A DNA stretch of 64,000 bases from Rhizomucor pusillus (GCA_900175165.2 FWWN02000695.1:78747-142746); one strand, 5' to 3'; positions 45,453-58,109 are shown, counted from the first letter of the stretch. The notes: generated by a model not told the origin, from the sequence alone. Numbers and translations: made by a program.

Positions 45453-47628
45453 CTACCGCGTACTCGGCTTTGTTCGCTGATCATCCACGACCTCACCGAG
45501 ACCTATCAGGCACCAGAAAGAATAGCTCTTGATCCGATCGTCGTCAAGTCGCATTGACCCGCTGCCTTTTCGAGAACTGTCGATGCTATCGTCATTATCC
45601 ATGTCAATGTCTTCTTCATCAATGTCGCCGGACGATACATCGATGCGGTCATCGTCTGATTTGTAGTTGTATGTGACCAGCAGCGGAAACTTAAGGACTT
45701 ATCAGCCTGCGTTATCCATCTTCCGTGTATTTTCACAACTCACCTTGAATTCACCCACAGTCTCTGGCACCACTTCGACGATAATACTTGTGTAATTGTT
45801 TCGCTTTTCGTGGACACCGTCCGCCCAGGAGGATGACAGACCGCCAGTGCCGAACCCGCTTCGTCCGCCGCGCAAGCTGCCACCTCCAGATGGATATATC
45901 TCGTCGTCGTATTCGATAGTTTCATTGTATGCACCGACTGTGAAATGTGGAGATAGCAGAGTCACCTATATGAATGATTGTATGAGTTTTATTCGTTCGG
46001 ACCGAAAAAGAGACAATTAAGTTTATTTACCTTGCCTCGAATTTTGGTCGTCTCGGGCATCTGATCTTCATCCTCATCTATTTCCTTGGTCTTTTCAGCC
46101 GGCCGCTGCTTTCTCCGCATTTGCGGCGTGGCCAACGTAACGTGCATCTCCTCATACAGCGGGTTGGTAAACTTGAGCACAAATTGCGTGGGTATGCCTA
46201 TCTGGAGGGGCCATGTCTTGCGAGGAAGTTTCACGATGGTGATATTAGGTATATAGTTCCTATTGCAAGGCGAGGTTAGTCTTCTTCCTACACAACTAAG
46301 AAATATAATGATTTTATTTACATTGCTACAAGCTTTATCTTGAAACGTGTCGCTTGTGCCTTCTGTTCTGGCTTGATGAGAATGTGTCGACACGTTCGGC
46401 ATCGTTTTGATCGTTTGATACATAGATGAATCCGCTGCGGATGGATCGCACTGTTCACTTGTAATGTAAGCATATACTATAATCCTCTCGCTCCGCTCTT
46501 TTCATATATATACCCTAGTTGGTATGGCTGATCGTGCATTTGCGTGTATCGCTGCGATAAATTTGATACTGGAATCCGACAATTAGATTCCGTATCTCTT
46601 GCCACCCTCAATCGCTCATCTTACCGTGCTCCAAGCTTCGTAGACCCATAAGCATTTCCACAGATTTCTGGTCGTTTACAGGAACCTGCACGCTGGGCTC
46701 GTAATCGCCTAGATCATCCAATTTGCCTTGGCTCTGTGAGTCGCTATGGAACTGAGTGCCCATCATTTTCGTAAGCGAGCTTGAAAATGACAAGAAGCTG
46801 GTCGGCAACGAAGGCGGCGCATTGAGCCTGAGATGTTTCTCGTAGTGTTCTTTCAAATGATCGAATTCTTTTGCATCCGGCAACGCCTCTTCGGTTTTTT
46901 GAAGTTGGACTATCGTGATTAAAGTTAGATTGAAATTCAACAGAAGATGGCAAAGTGATCGATACTCACGGGCCAAACTTGTTGGTTTTTCGAACGTCAT
47001 GTTGATTTCTTTTGAGTTCCATCTACATACATTGCAAGCAAGAAAGTATGGACCTGCAGATGCCGGTGTTGCTGACGGTGTTGCTTCCTGCGCTGCAACT
47101 ACAGATAGTGTATTTTGGCAGATCGGGCACTGGAAACAGTTTCTCGCACATCTAATTCATACGATCATTTAGTGTTCCAAGTCAAGAATATATCCACACC
47201 GTATCGTGTTACCGATTCTTTTCGCTCTTGACACTGGCTGTTGGCACCTATGCGAATTGCAAAATGTTAAAAAAAAGGATATAGGATCGCCTCGTCTACA
47301 ACCAAACCTCAAATAGACAGTTTGGGCAGTAATACGATATAATTTCGTCCTGCACGCAAGAAGGGCAGCGTATCTGGTGACAATCTTCGCAAAAATATAG
47401 ACGGGATAAAGGGTATAAATAGTTGGCTGCTTTTGCTGACAGGAGGTGTCGTCCAGCAACGGATGCATCGAATCCGCGATCTTTGGTTGCGAGATGGCTT
47501 TTGTAATCCAAGCTTACACCGTCTCTTTTGGCGGTTGCTTCGGGCGATCGGCGCAGGTCGTGGCCTGCATCTGCTGCTGATCCAAGGTCCGAGCACGCGC
47601 AGTAGTAATGTACAAAAGGTGCGGCCAT
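45453..47628 (-). CDS. DCTN4: Dynactin subunit p62 (DCTN4)
   Basis: Nine exons on the minus strand: 47628-47308, 47247-47213, 47151-46970, 46909-46625, 46568-46514, 46450-46322, 46259-46031, 45965-45744 and 45689-45453, giving 564 residues. The N-terminal zinc-binding region has YFCEDCHQIRCPSC and YYCPNCLFEVPTASVKSEKN, then CARNCFQCPIC. It is followed by a helical segment and by RSKRCRTCRHILIKPEQKA with FKIKLVAMNYIPNITIVKLP and a beta-rich half containing VLKFTNPLYEEMHVTLA and KFPLLVTYNYKSDDD. This is the p62/DCTN4 order: dynactin pointed-end subunit, which helps dynein reach its cargo and membranes. The first intron has a weak donor (GAG|GTTTGG). The small exons of 35 and 55 nt were placed by frame and family pattern. 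Confidence 0.9.
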
Positions 47629-48224
47629 GATTTGGCAAAAAGGCTGCTGCTGAACCCTTTCTCTGTCCACCCGACGCTCAGGAACCAAGCGCGCTCCTCT
47701 TGCATAGCGCACCCACTCCGAGACCACCAAAATTATTTAGAAATATGCTGCAGTAGCTACGTAATAGACAGAGCAACTCCAAGTGAATAGAAAGCACTCA
47801 TTACTCCATCACTGAGCTCTCCTTAGTCAAGTCTATCAATATCCACCTTCCTAATGAGTCTATATGTAACTGTATCCGTATCGGAAGTTTCGCTTAGTCT
47901 GCTGTTACCGAAACCTTTAACCGGATATCCGACTACCACTTGTCATTTGAAAACTTAATTACGCAGTTCTGGAGGAAAATGGCACATACGCTCATGGATA
48001 TTTCGAAGCGTGAAATTACTGCATAATATGAATATAGGGGATGGATGATTGTGGCCCGATGAAGGGAGGTGTCAAACAATCGTAGTAATTTACAGCACCG
48101 TTGACCGACTTGCATGTATGCATGCATCTAGAATCAAGTCAGGTCTCGTGCGCTGCACTTGCGTTTTAACTTTTTTGTATAGTTTTAACCGTTTCACTTT
48201 TTCTTCCCTTTAAAGTTTGACACT
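47629..48224. other. Divergent intergenic region, DCTN4 / 5-phosphatase
   Basis: About 600 bp upstream of both genes. No gene, repeat or RNA signature is visible. A GCATGTATGCATGC alternating stretch lies near 48112-48125. Confidence 0.5.
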
Positions 48225-51200
48225 ATGGATACCCAAGCGCCAACTCGGAGTATACCGTAAGCTTCCTTTTGCTTGCTTGAACGTTGTGCCTTGTTCAGTA
48301 AAAAGTCATTCCTACTTGCCCTTGCTTCAGCATTGCGGTCCCTGCTGCAAGGAAGCTCGATTCCAAGGAGAATCTCGCCCCGGACTTGAAACATACCCTC
48401 CCGCCGCCGCCGCGCAAAGCAGTAAATAGGAAGGGTACACTTTCAAGACAGTCTGGAAGAGCAAACATTTTGGAAGCTTGTAAATATATCCAAAATCTGG
48501 GGACAATCGAAGAAATGGAGTTAACTCACTCCATGCATAACAGGGCCGGATCCAGGAACAAAAGCAGATGCAGATACTTTATGTAAAACCCTATAACAGA
48601 GACTGTTCAGTCATATCGCTCATCTAACCGTTTGCTTTATTTTCTCTTCGGCTGCTTAGTGCCACCACTTCCAGCAAGGCCACCATCAGCAGCAGCAACA
48701 GGCAAGAAGCCCCGCCCAAAGTCTGCCGCCTATGAAAACATCAGCGTGCCGACCGGGCTCTCCATTGGAAACCCGGCACGGCGTGCAAAGAGCACAAGCT
48801 CTGTCAAGAAAAAACTGCTAGCAGGCACAAGTCGTCCACATGTCCCGGAAACAGCGGCGAGACAACAACAGTATCGCACAGTGTATCCCAATTTCCGACA
48901 AAGTGACCGACGCGCGCCGCTGATAGACGAGAATGGATTACCGCGACGCATTGTTACGCACCACACAGGCACCGTTCGCGCTCTGGCAGCAGCCAACGGT
49001 GCGCGTGTAGCGACCGGCTCTTTCACCGTCAAGATTTGGGACACGGCGTCGTGTCAGGCAATGCAAACAATAGCGCCGGCCATGCTGCACGGAAATGCTG
49101 GATACAATGCGAGCCCGCAGCAGCAGAAACAACAACAACAGGATAATGATATGGATGGTACAGAGCGAGTGAGTTCGCTTGCATTCGCACCGTCGCGATC
49201 AATGCAGGATATCGGCAGATATTTGTGGGCTGGCCTCTCGGACGGCCACGTGGTTATCTTCGATACATGGCTATCCAGACCATTCAGCTTTCGCAGACAC
49301 GAACGCTCCGTAAAGTTTATCCTTCAGGTGCAAAACACCGAAATGTGGACGCTGGATTCAGAAGGTGTGCTGAACCGCTGGCCGCTGCCGCACGCTGGTG
49401 AAGACATGTTACCGGATTTGATGTGCACGGATGGATACCACCACAGAGTGACTCCGTGCGCCGTCGCTGCTACCGTTGTCGCTGCTCCATCTGGCAAGGA
49501 CTTTGTGCTGTGGATCACTTCTGGAAGGACACTGGATATATATCACTTTCCATCCTGCCACAGCGAACACCCGCAGATAACCATAACCCGGCCTCACCGT
49601 GTGCTGTGTGTGCCTAACGAACTAAGCAGTGTTACACAGATGCAAGTCCTGCCCAACCATCGGATAGCCTGCGCGCATGACGACGGCCATGTTAGTATCT
49701 GGGACACGCGTGCAATGAAACTATTGTACGTAGCAGTGGTATCCATGTACGGCATCACCGCCATGGTGCTGACACAGGGACGGTATCTATGGACAGCTCA
49801 TCGCACGGGACGGATGCAGATATTTGACATTGGCAGCAGCCAGCGCACAGACAATGACCAGGAGCAGCAGCAGCAGTGGGTTGCCATTAAGCATTGGGAG
49901 GCGCATCAAGCTCCAATACTCAAGCTTGTGCTGGATGAAACTGGATTGCTGACGTCCGTCAAGAATAACCACGTTGCTCCGGTTGTCAGCGTCGATGCTC
50001 ACGGCACATTGGCCATCTGGGATGGATTGTTGAAGCAGCACTGGATAGGTACGCCTGGTTGTGCCTTATATTGTGGAAAACTTGTAAATGTATGCTTACT
50101 CGCAATACTGAAAACAGATCAAGAACTTCGAAAGCAGGAGGATAAATATTGCATATATCGAGAAACACGAATCTTAATGTGTACTTGGAACATTGGTGCT
50201 TGCAAGCCTGATTCTTTTGACAAGTACGATGAGGACAAGGTCCATGAATGGTTAGGCTCTATCGAAGATCCAGATTTTATTGTCATTGGCCTACAAGAGA
50301 TGGTTGATCTGGAATCGAAGCGACAAACAGCACGTAAGCAAAAGATCGATGCGTACTGTGACAAGTTTTTAAACATTTTAACCATGTAGGATCAATACTT
50401 TTTAAACGAAAGAAAACGAACAGCGTGTACAATGAGCATCAACATACTCGGCAACACGAACGATGGCGAACATTTCTGACGGGAGTGATATGCGACAATT
50501 ACGGCGACGTCTATAGACTGGAAAAAACAGAGTATCTTGTGGGATTGTACAGTCTTGTGTTTGCAAAAAGCGAAGATCGGCATCGAATAAGCGACATTCA
50601 ATCGATGATTATTAAGACCGGCGTCAGAGTCATGAACAAATCATGGCACGGTAACAAGGGAGCAACGGCTATACGCATGGTTGTTGACGGTGACTCTTTA
50701 TGTTTCGTAAACTGTCACTTGGCTGCTGGTCAGTCTCGCGTGAGTCATCGCAACGCGGACACCGAAGCAATATTCAAGGCAGCAAAGTTCAGGGACAACC
50801 GAGGCATACTCGACCACGACCATTGTTTCTTGAGCGGCGATCTTAATTACCGGATCGATCACTTTAGCCGAGCGCAGATAGAAGATCGATTGTTGGTAGA
50901 AAACCAACTGGAATCGTTGCTAGAACACGATCAGCTCTCAGTGCAGCGCAAGACGAATCCGCTCCTAAAGCTGCTACTGTTCGATGAAGCGCCGATTACT
51001 TTCAAGCCGACGTACAAGTACGATCCAGGCACAGACGTTTACGACTCGTCTGAAAAGCAGCGGCTCCCAGCATGGTGCGATCGTATACTGTTTAAAAGCC
51101 CACGTGTAAAATACCACTATTATACCCGCCACGAAGTCCTCGCGTCAGATCACCGCCCCGTCAGCGCAGGCTTGAGTGTCGATTTACGCAATATCAATTA

Positions 51201-51396
51201 TCTCGAACGTGATAGGATATTGCACAGACTGAACCTTTGCTGGCGCGATGAACAGTTAAAATGTATTTCACAGAATGTCAAAACACGCCATGTTGCATCT
51301 TTCCAAAGGTGTTCGCAGGAAGATGCTCTGAACTCACTTGAATGCTTGGATTGGGATGTAGAAGCGGCTGTTTCCAGACTATATACAAGGACCTGA
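48225..51396 (+). CDS. WD40-repeat inositol polyphosphate 5-phosphatase
   Basis: Five exons, 48225-48256, 48331-48434, 48660-50048, 50118-50333 and 50390-51396, give 915 residues. A Pro-rich N-terminus is followed by a beta-propeller of degenerate WD40 repeats (GTVRALAAANGARVATGS, VKIWDTASCQ, LWAGLSDGHVVIFDTW, RIACAHDDGHVSIWDTR, VDAHGTLAIWDGLLKQ). From about residue 525 the catalytic domain shows MCTWNIGACKPD, FIVIGLQEMVDLESK, GNKGATAIRMVVDG, FVNCHLAAGQ, FLSGDLNYRI, TYKYDPGTDVYDSSEKQRLP with AWCDRILF, and SDHRPVSAGL. These are the type II 5-phosphatase (Mg-dependent, DNase I-like) active-site motifs. The last about 35 residues resemble a UBA-like helical end (EDALNSLECLDWDVEAAVSR). It likely removes the 5-phosphate from PI(4,5)P2, PI(3,4,5)P3 or soluble inositol phosphates. 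WD40-5PTase fusions are known in plants and some fungi and protists. Confidence 0.92.
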
Positions 51397-52932
51397 TGAG
51401 CAATAATTACTCAATTCACGCTGCCTTTGTATACGCGGCTTCTCGGCGTAGTAAATGTAGTAGAATGTATCCCAGACTATCCGTATGTAACTTATGTTGA
51501 TCAAAATCAAAAGAAAATGAAACATCTCTGTAGCATTTAGCTGGCATAGATGTTGTGTGTTTGGATTGTGTGGACTCAGGCGAAGGTACATAGTTGAGAC
51601 ATCGCAAAAATAAGCTCGACAAAGGTGCTATCGACACAGAGCTTGTGACTGAAGAAGTATATACTCGATGCTGGCTGGCCTGGCTACCTTGCAACTTGGG
51701 TTGTTGTTACCGTATCTCGTTGGATAACGGAAACATACGGACTGACACGCGTGTGGTGAGACATTCTTGATATGAAGGTTTGTCCCAGGAGTTCGATCGT
51801 TGGTATCTTTTGGATACGGTTCTTGATGAGAATTCCTTCCAGGCTTGCATGCTCCACGTACGCTTCTACGCAGTATGCGACTAGTTGCAAATGATGATGG
51901 ATATCCATGTGTATGAGCTTGCATTTCTTAAGAGGATTACTAGAGGAGGCAGATGCTCGTAACCGAAGGACAAAAAGTTAGTTCATTGCGCCGTACCGTA
52001 GTTGTAGCAAAATTCGCTATACGTGTACTGTGGACCTGACGGCCAAAGGAACCCTTGAACTTGCAAACATTTTATCCAAGCTGTCGACGTGATTTTTGGA
52101 GGATACGGATTGAGTTGATAAGGAGAGACCATCACAATCTCAAAAACAATCTTTATACATGAAATGCGCCGTCCCTGTTAATAATCAATGCCTGCCATTT
52201 GATCATTTATTTGCAGCATCTTCAAGCACTGAGATATCTATAGCTTCATCGTTACGAATCGAGGAGTGAGATGAATATCAAATTTAAGAGCATAAGATAT
52301 TAAAGTTTTTAAAGTAAAAAGAGCGCGGTCGACATCACACAAGATGTACTCTTTTTATTTCGACAGCATTGAGCCGGCGAAAGTCTAAGGTATGTAAACT
52401 TACCTGCAGAAAAAAAAGGACATCGTAATGCCAGAAGCACATTAACATCGTAGAAGTACTATGTAATATGAGAAATGGTGGACATATTGTGACAGGTTCG
52501 TCTTCACTGATGCTGCTCGACGGATGAAAAGAAGGATAGACCACTTATCAGACCACACATGACAGGTCACAATCTCCTCAAAACCTGTTTTATACGTAGA
52601 ATACACCGTCGCGCATGATTTATTAAAAAGAATTCATAAGTAAAATACGGATGAGCAAGGAAGAAGAACAACCTACTAGAGAGTTGTATAACTGATTCAA
52701 AGGGTATATGGTGATAACGGGATCCAGCTTTTCTGTTTGGTGCTTTTGTGAAGAAATGAAAGGATGTGGAAGCGAAAGTAGTGAAAAGAAACAGCAAGCC
52801 ATGTATGTTGTGCATGCAGAAGCGCGCGTAGAGGGTGAATATTAGTTACAAGAAAGGGGAAGGAGGGAGTGCCAAGCATCAAAGTGTAAGAAACGATTGG
52901 GGAAGGGGTGTAGAAGGAGAGTGAGAATGATA
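51397..52932. other. Intergenic between 5-phosphatase and transcription-factor-like gene
   Basis: About 1.5 kb between convergent genes. Minus-strand open frames at 51379-51924 overlap one another and have no domain signature. A/T-rich, no RNA gene seen. Confidence 0.5.
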
Positions 52933-54852
52933 TCAATGGTTGCAAGATGTTGTTCTCGATCTCTTGCTCCCACTGTTGTTGCTGCTAGTGCGCTGGTGCG
53001 AAGATGAAAGTTTCAGCGGGTGCTGTCGAAAAACAAATACTTGAGGAGCCAGCGCAGCACTTGTGGAGGTATTTCTCGTGCAGTGAGGACCGCCGCGTGT
53101 AGAAGATGAGAATGTGGGTCCGTATGCGTTGATCATGTTGTTCTTGCCGCTGCAGCCGGCATTCATCCAGCCATCGAATGTGATATTTAGGTCCCGGAAC
53201 TCTTGCTCGATCTTTTCCGCGTAGAGGCGAACTTTGAAAACATCGTTGGCATACGCCTGCGTGCCTCGCAGCAGCATCAAATTCATGCAAAGCTGATCGT
53301 GGGCGAATTGTTTGAGATCAGCCTCGTCGTTGTCATACATGTAGATCTGTCTGGCTGCATTGTGGATAGCAAAGAACATGTGGTGGTAGGTGCTCTGGTC
53401 ACATCCAATATCCTTGAGATACTTGAGCGCTTGGAGGAGCGCAAGGTTGGTTTGGAGACAGTCGACTAAGATGTCTGCTGGCGGCGAGTAGACCGGATGC
53501 AGAAATTGGAATAGAACAAGGAGCCGCACCGCATTGTAGCACAAGTGCAGATGCAAGTTTGCTTCGAGAGGTTGGGGGCCGGCTACTTGGGAGTCTGACG
53601 GAAGATGGTTTTGTTGACTGTCGTACCATGCTTTGAGTTCACTCGTGATACTTTGGTACAAGTTCGATGGTACAATGCGGCCCGGCTTTGCGCCGACGAC
53701 ATTGCTGACAAACATTTTGCCGCTTTGCATTGCTCGAATGTATTTACGCATATACCGAGTAAGGCGCGCAAATTGGTACAACTCATAGTATTGCTTATCT
53801 GCATAGATGGTTTTTGCTTGGCTCCCGCTGATCGTTGGTAGATCATCTGGAAGGAGACAGGGGCGGTTCAGAGTCAGGCACATCCAAGCATCCACGTAGT
53901 ACCATCGGAACCAGCACAGCAGAGTAAGTTCATCCATAGGTCGGCCTGCAACCATGTCTCGAGTACGCTGATGCAATGCAATGGATGCCAGGCCACCCCA
54001 AGTGCGCTGCTGATCGTACTGCCTCAGGAGATTAGATGTGTAGCTGAGACAGAAATAGGCTTGGATTGTCAAAGGCTCCATGTCGTCCATAAACACGTCG
54101 TCCATCTTATGCCTTGCTTGGTCGTAGAACACCATGGCTGCCTGTTTTACAAAGGCCTCTCCAGCCTGTTGGTTCATGAATGTAACCAAACTAATCGATG
54201 CGACGCAGTACACAATTGACAAAGGCGCACGGCGCCAGTTCTTGATAAGATCTAGGCTGATAGGTGCTACCTTGAAACCGATGCAGCACCAGTGTGTTAC
54301 CGCCAAATCCATGAGGCTGTCCAGCATCAGGGAGCTTTCAACGTTCAAGCGAACTGAGGATGGGATGCTGAGGTCGGTGCTCTTGAGGACTAACTCGTCT
54401 TCAGCTGAACGTTTCTTGGTTTCGTCGAATGCGCATTCTTTTCGTGAAAGATGTGATATAGCAAGTTCATGTTGTTGGCACGAATATAGACTGAGACTTC
54501 GTTTTTCGGGCACGGTGTTAGGAACTATGTCGTTCAAGGTCTTCTGCAAATCAGTGAAGCTGTTGAGCTCGATTCGGATTTGCATTTCCTGAGCCGGTAA
54601 TTGTTGTTGATACTCCTGCTGTGATCCTTGTTGGTCAGGGTAAAGACACTCTGCAGATTGAAAGTAAGAGTGTTGCGGACCAATGCTACTTTTAGACGAG
54701 CAAGGTGATGCATAGCCGAGATCCGGCCCTCCCAAGTATTCAAGCAGCATTGCTTCTAGGCAGTCGTCCTCGAATTTTGTCTGTGTGTAAATATTAAGAT
54801 CATCCTCGCCAGAATCGAATGTGACAGGAGAATATATATTATTAGCAGCCAT
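52933..54852 (-). CDS. Fungal transcription-factor middle-homology-region protein without Zn cluster
   Basis: Single exon of 639 residues from ATG 54852-54850 (MAANNIYSPVTF). An earlier in-frame start is not ATG. The middle (about residues 170-540) matches the layout of the fungal-specific transcription-factor domain: a helix with MDLAVTHWCCIGFK, then PLTIQAYFCLSYTSNLLRQ, the box TWGGLASIALHQRTRDM, and WFRWYYVDAWMCLTLNRPCL. The N-terminus is acidic (CLEAMLLEYLGGPD) and Gln-rich, like an activation domain. The C-terminus ends in a basic NNSGSKRSRTT patch. No Cys6 zinc cluster, bZIP or other DNA-binding motif is present in this frame or in the 300 bp upstream. It may be a DNA-binding-domain-less regulator, or a distant upstream exon is missed. 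Confidence 0.75.
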   Translation of the reverse strand: MAANNIYSPVTFDSGEDDLNIYTQTKFEDDCLEAMLLEYLGGPDLGYASPCSSKSSIGPQHSYFQSAECLYPDQQGSQQEYQQQLPAQEMQIRIELNSFTDLQKTLNDIVPNTVPEKRSLSLYSCQQHELAISHLSRKECAFDETKKRSAEDELVLKSTDLSIPSSVRLNVESSLMLDSLMDLAVTHWCCIGFKVAPISLDLIKNWRRAPLSIVYCVASISLVTFMNQQAGEAFVKQAAMVFYDQARHKMDDVFMDDMEPLTIQAYFCLSYTSNLLRQYDQQRTWGGLASIALHQRTRDMVAGRPMDELTLLCWFRWYYVDAWMCLTLNRPCLLPDDLPTISGSQAKTIYADKQYYELYQFARLTRYMRKYIRAMQSGKMFVSNVVGAKPGRIVPSNLYQSITSELKAWYDSQQNHLPSDSQVAGPQPLEANLHLHLCYNAVRLLVLFQFLHPVYSPPADILVDCLQTNLALLQALKYLKDIGCDQSTYHHMFFAIHNAARQIYMYDNDEADLKQFAHDQLCMNLMLLRGTQAYANDVFKVRLYAEKIEQEFRDLNITFDGWMNAGCSGKNNMINAYGPTFSSSTRGGPHCTRNTSTSAALAPQVFVFRQHPLKLSSSHQRTSSNNSGSKRSRTTSCNH

Positions 54853-56238
54853 GGCAGACAAAGAAAACTAGAAATAAAAGAAGAGGGAAGGGAGAAGAGA
54901 AAGCAACGAAGCAAAATTAACTTGCTACGGAGGGGATGTTGTCTTTTGCAATAGATACAGCGGTTGTGGGAACGAGACAAATGACGCCACTAAATAAGAG
55001 GAAGCTGACTATTAGGGGCTTTTTTTTGCAAGTTGATACAGTAGTCTATCAATGGAATGAGAAATGAAGCTTCTGGCTCAAAAAAGGTCATTCCGAGTTT
55101 GGTCCTGCTGCAGCCCAAGATGGGATTGACGCTTAATCCAATCAAGCATTTTATCAACAAAATATTCTATAGGACGAGGTGCGCCCCCAATGCCTCTTGT
55201 GTCTTTATGTGCATTGTATGGATGCGCGAGTGAGCGAGACAGAAAGAGATCGACAACGCCAAGTAACATCTGGTTGAGCAGGTTTTTCTCTTTGGCGATG
55301 ATAATCCGAAGGCAATCCGAAGGAAGGACAAGGTTTGGGTTCGTGATCCAGTTAGCATGCACGGCCGCTCACTTGTGAGCGAATCAGCGTCGATTTTATT
55401 GTATGCCCAGGGTTTCTTTGATAGTTCTAGGCGAAAACCGTAGCAACTGTGCGACAACGAGGCGATTTCCCAGGATGTAAACAATGTAGGAGAAAACTCA
55501 CATCTCTCGCGGATATATGGTATCACGATCCGAGGTGGACATGACTTGTACAATCGAAAAAAATAATCTAGATTACAATGGCTATGTGTTTGTGCTCCCG
55601 TTGCTGCATGATATTTGATACAGGGTACCTTCATTGCTGCACTGGACCCGCCTAATTGCAATTCTGGAGAATGAAATAGAGTTTCGTTATATTATAACGC
55701 TGAATGCATTCGAGTTGCTTGGCAGCATCCGGCAGCCTACCAAAACTTGACAGGAGCGCCTGCATAAACAATATGGGACCTTCTAGACTTTTTCCTATCT
55801 CAACTGGTAGCAAGTATTGACTAGGAAATACACATTATACTCCTTCTCTCTCTTTCTTGGACCTGTTACGCATATAAATTCTTTTCAAAAAATGGTACAA
55901 TATGCAGGAATATGCATGAAAGAATCAATTAAAAGAGAACAATGATTCAAGCAGCACTCGCCTATATTTGAGGCTCACAATTGACATTGCCCGATGTAGC
56001 ATCCTGACACGACTTTGTGCAGCACGTTCAATATGCACAATGCCTCACATCACAGTAAATATCCCGGATAAGTTTTTCTCGTTGCAACAGTGTGGTGGAA
56101 ATCATCTGGTTATTGCCTCATGCAGCAAAATCCTCCAACGTTCTTTTCGATGTAAACACACGCAAAATGACGGTTGATGACAAACGGTCTCGTTTATTAG
56201 GGCCCGGAAAACGATCAACACGACGAAGCAGAAATCAT
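54853..56238. other. Intergenic, one weak minus-strand coding candidate
   Basis: A minus-strand frame at 55078-55362 reads protein-like (NLVLPSDCLRIIIAKEKNLL, APRPIEYFVDKMLDWIKRQS) but opens with GTG and a stop lies just upstream. An acceptor-like CACAAG precedes it. No exon partner was found, so it is noted and not called. The rest holds nothing supported. Confidence 0.4.
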
Positions 56239-56830
56239 TTAGGCAGAGGCCTCAACCTTCTTCTGCTTGGTAGCTTGGGTACCTGGAAGCGAGTGAGCGA
56301 GTTAGGATGATTCCCTCCCAAAATTTTACTCGGAAAGCAAGCGTACCTTCACGGAAACCGTTCAAGAAGCGGCGGTGGACCTTCTTCAAATGGGACATGC
56401 GGCCAGTACCGGTGGTTCTTCTGCGCTTGGCCTTAACGGACCAGTTGTCTAAAAAAAAAAGCCCCCCCTCGCGTCAAAATTCTCTGTTGCAAACCGTTTG
56501 CTGCTTGCCATTCATTGAAACTTACAAGATCGCATCTTGGCAGAGGGGAAACCGCAGGAAGCGCAGGTCTTCTTCTGCTTGTGGAAAGAGCGCTTGCCGC
56601 AGCGACGGCACAAGGTGTGTGTCTTTGTCTGGCGTTTACCGAACGAAGTGGTACCCTTGGTCTGTAATCATTGGGAAATTGGGAAATGTCAGTCTCTGGT
56701 TGCTTAGAAACTGGGCGTCGCCACCACATCCATCCATCCAAAATAATCGTCCTCATCCGTTTCATTCGACATCCATGTAGTCTGTGACATCCATGTTGCG
56801 ATCTCTATTGTCTTTCTCTCAACGTACCAT
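56239..56830 (-). CDS. RPL37: 60S ribosomal protein eL37
   Basis: Four exons on the minus strand, 56830-56828 (the ATG alone), 56661-56526, 56448-56347 and 56282-56239, give 94 residues. The protein begins with [20 protein letters not shown]. It has the zinc site [19 protein letters not shown], then [39 protein letters not shown] and FREG, and a Lys-rich tail. Four Cys and length fit eL37, which sits near the 5.8S/25S rRNA in the large subunit. The start codon is followed directly by a GTACGT donor, so the first exon codes only for Met. High codon regularity suggests strong expression. Confidence 0.97.
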
Positions 56831-58109
56831 CCTTTAACTTTGATGCGGGAAAGAGGACCTTTTCCCGTGCCGCGACTTCTTTGGAGACTTGAACCGGCGG
56901 CCCACTCTGGCCAAAGCGATCTGACTTTAAATTTGCATTCAAGATGTCCCTTACCTCCTTTTCCTCCTCCAAGCATGCTTGTCTGTAATTCACCGGTTAT
57001 CTATGTCCAAAATTGTGAAATTACAATGACTTGAAAATTAAATACGCGAATATGAGACTACTTAGATGTTGCAAGATTAAATGTAGCGTTATTAATTGGT
57101 TTATTACCAGTCTGTTTTACAGTTGACGCACAATAAAGCAATGTATCATGTTGAAGGTTTTGTAACAGGAATTATCTATACAGAGCGCATAAGAAGATCA
57201 AACGCAGCATGCAATAGATCGTGCTGCTCTTCAACTTTCATAGCTGCATGCATAGTAAATAAAGCTCACGAAATGAAAACCGTCAGATTTCTTTTTTTTT
57301 CTTAATTCTCGTTCATGTGTCGTCTACCAGTACCCTGATTTTCGCAGCATTCCATCATACATTCTATGGCGTGATTGTGGAAAAACGAGCGTTTGTTTGT
57401 ATACACAAGGAAACAGACGCGTTTCATCATATTATCGCGGTCTTATATATAGCATGGACAGCGCTAATCATGCGTTTTTTGTCTTGTTCTGGATAAAAAG
57501 TACCAAGCTGCATTCGACAAGTATAATGCCATGTGGTCCGGAGCAAAGACATCAACCAATTGCCTTTCCAGCTCTGATATGCACTCTTGCATAACGATTT
57601 GTTGTGACCCGGATTACCGTCGCTGAGTACAAGACAAAAAAGGCATATACCATTTTCCACAATGGTATAACAAGCCGGACTACTGGGCGCATATTATGCT
57701 CGATTTTACAACAAACTTTGCAGTGACGTTGATAAAACTTAAATGTAAAACTCACTTGGGCAGTGATGACAGTAGTTGGAAAAGCGTTGCTGCTGCGGAT
57801 GGTCTTTTGCTCAGCGTATTTTAGGCTGCTTCCAATCCACGATCGGCTGCAGTGGTGGGGCGGATGAACCCTTTCCATGCTCAGCCCAGGGTTGCCCCCG
57901 CCCGACACAGACCATGTGTATGTGTTGTGCACAACATCGGAAGCCTTTCTCCATTGACTGTAGCACGAACTCCCTTTAATGGCAAGCAACTTTTTGGCAA
58001 GCTTTTCACCCGACGAAAGGAACACGTTTTTCCCCCCCCCTCTCTCTCTCTCTTTTACTTTAACTGCAGCCTCATCTCTCTTCCTATTTTTTTTTCTTTT
58101 CCGTGAGAG
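56831..58109. other. Divergent intergenic region, eL37 / MAPKK
   Basis: No gene is supported. It contains pyrimidine-rich runs just before the MAPKK start (58030-58100: CCCCCCCC, TCTCTC, T-runs), typical of a fungal 5' leader, and T-runs near 57290. Confidence 0.5.

Noticed and set aside
55078..55362. Minus-strand 94-codon protein-like frame
   Set aside because: Opens with GTG just after an in-frame TGA and cannot be joined to other exons. Kept as a remark only.
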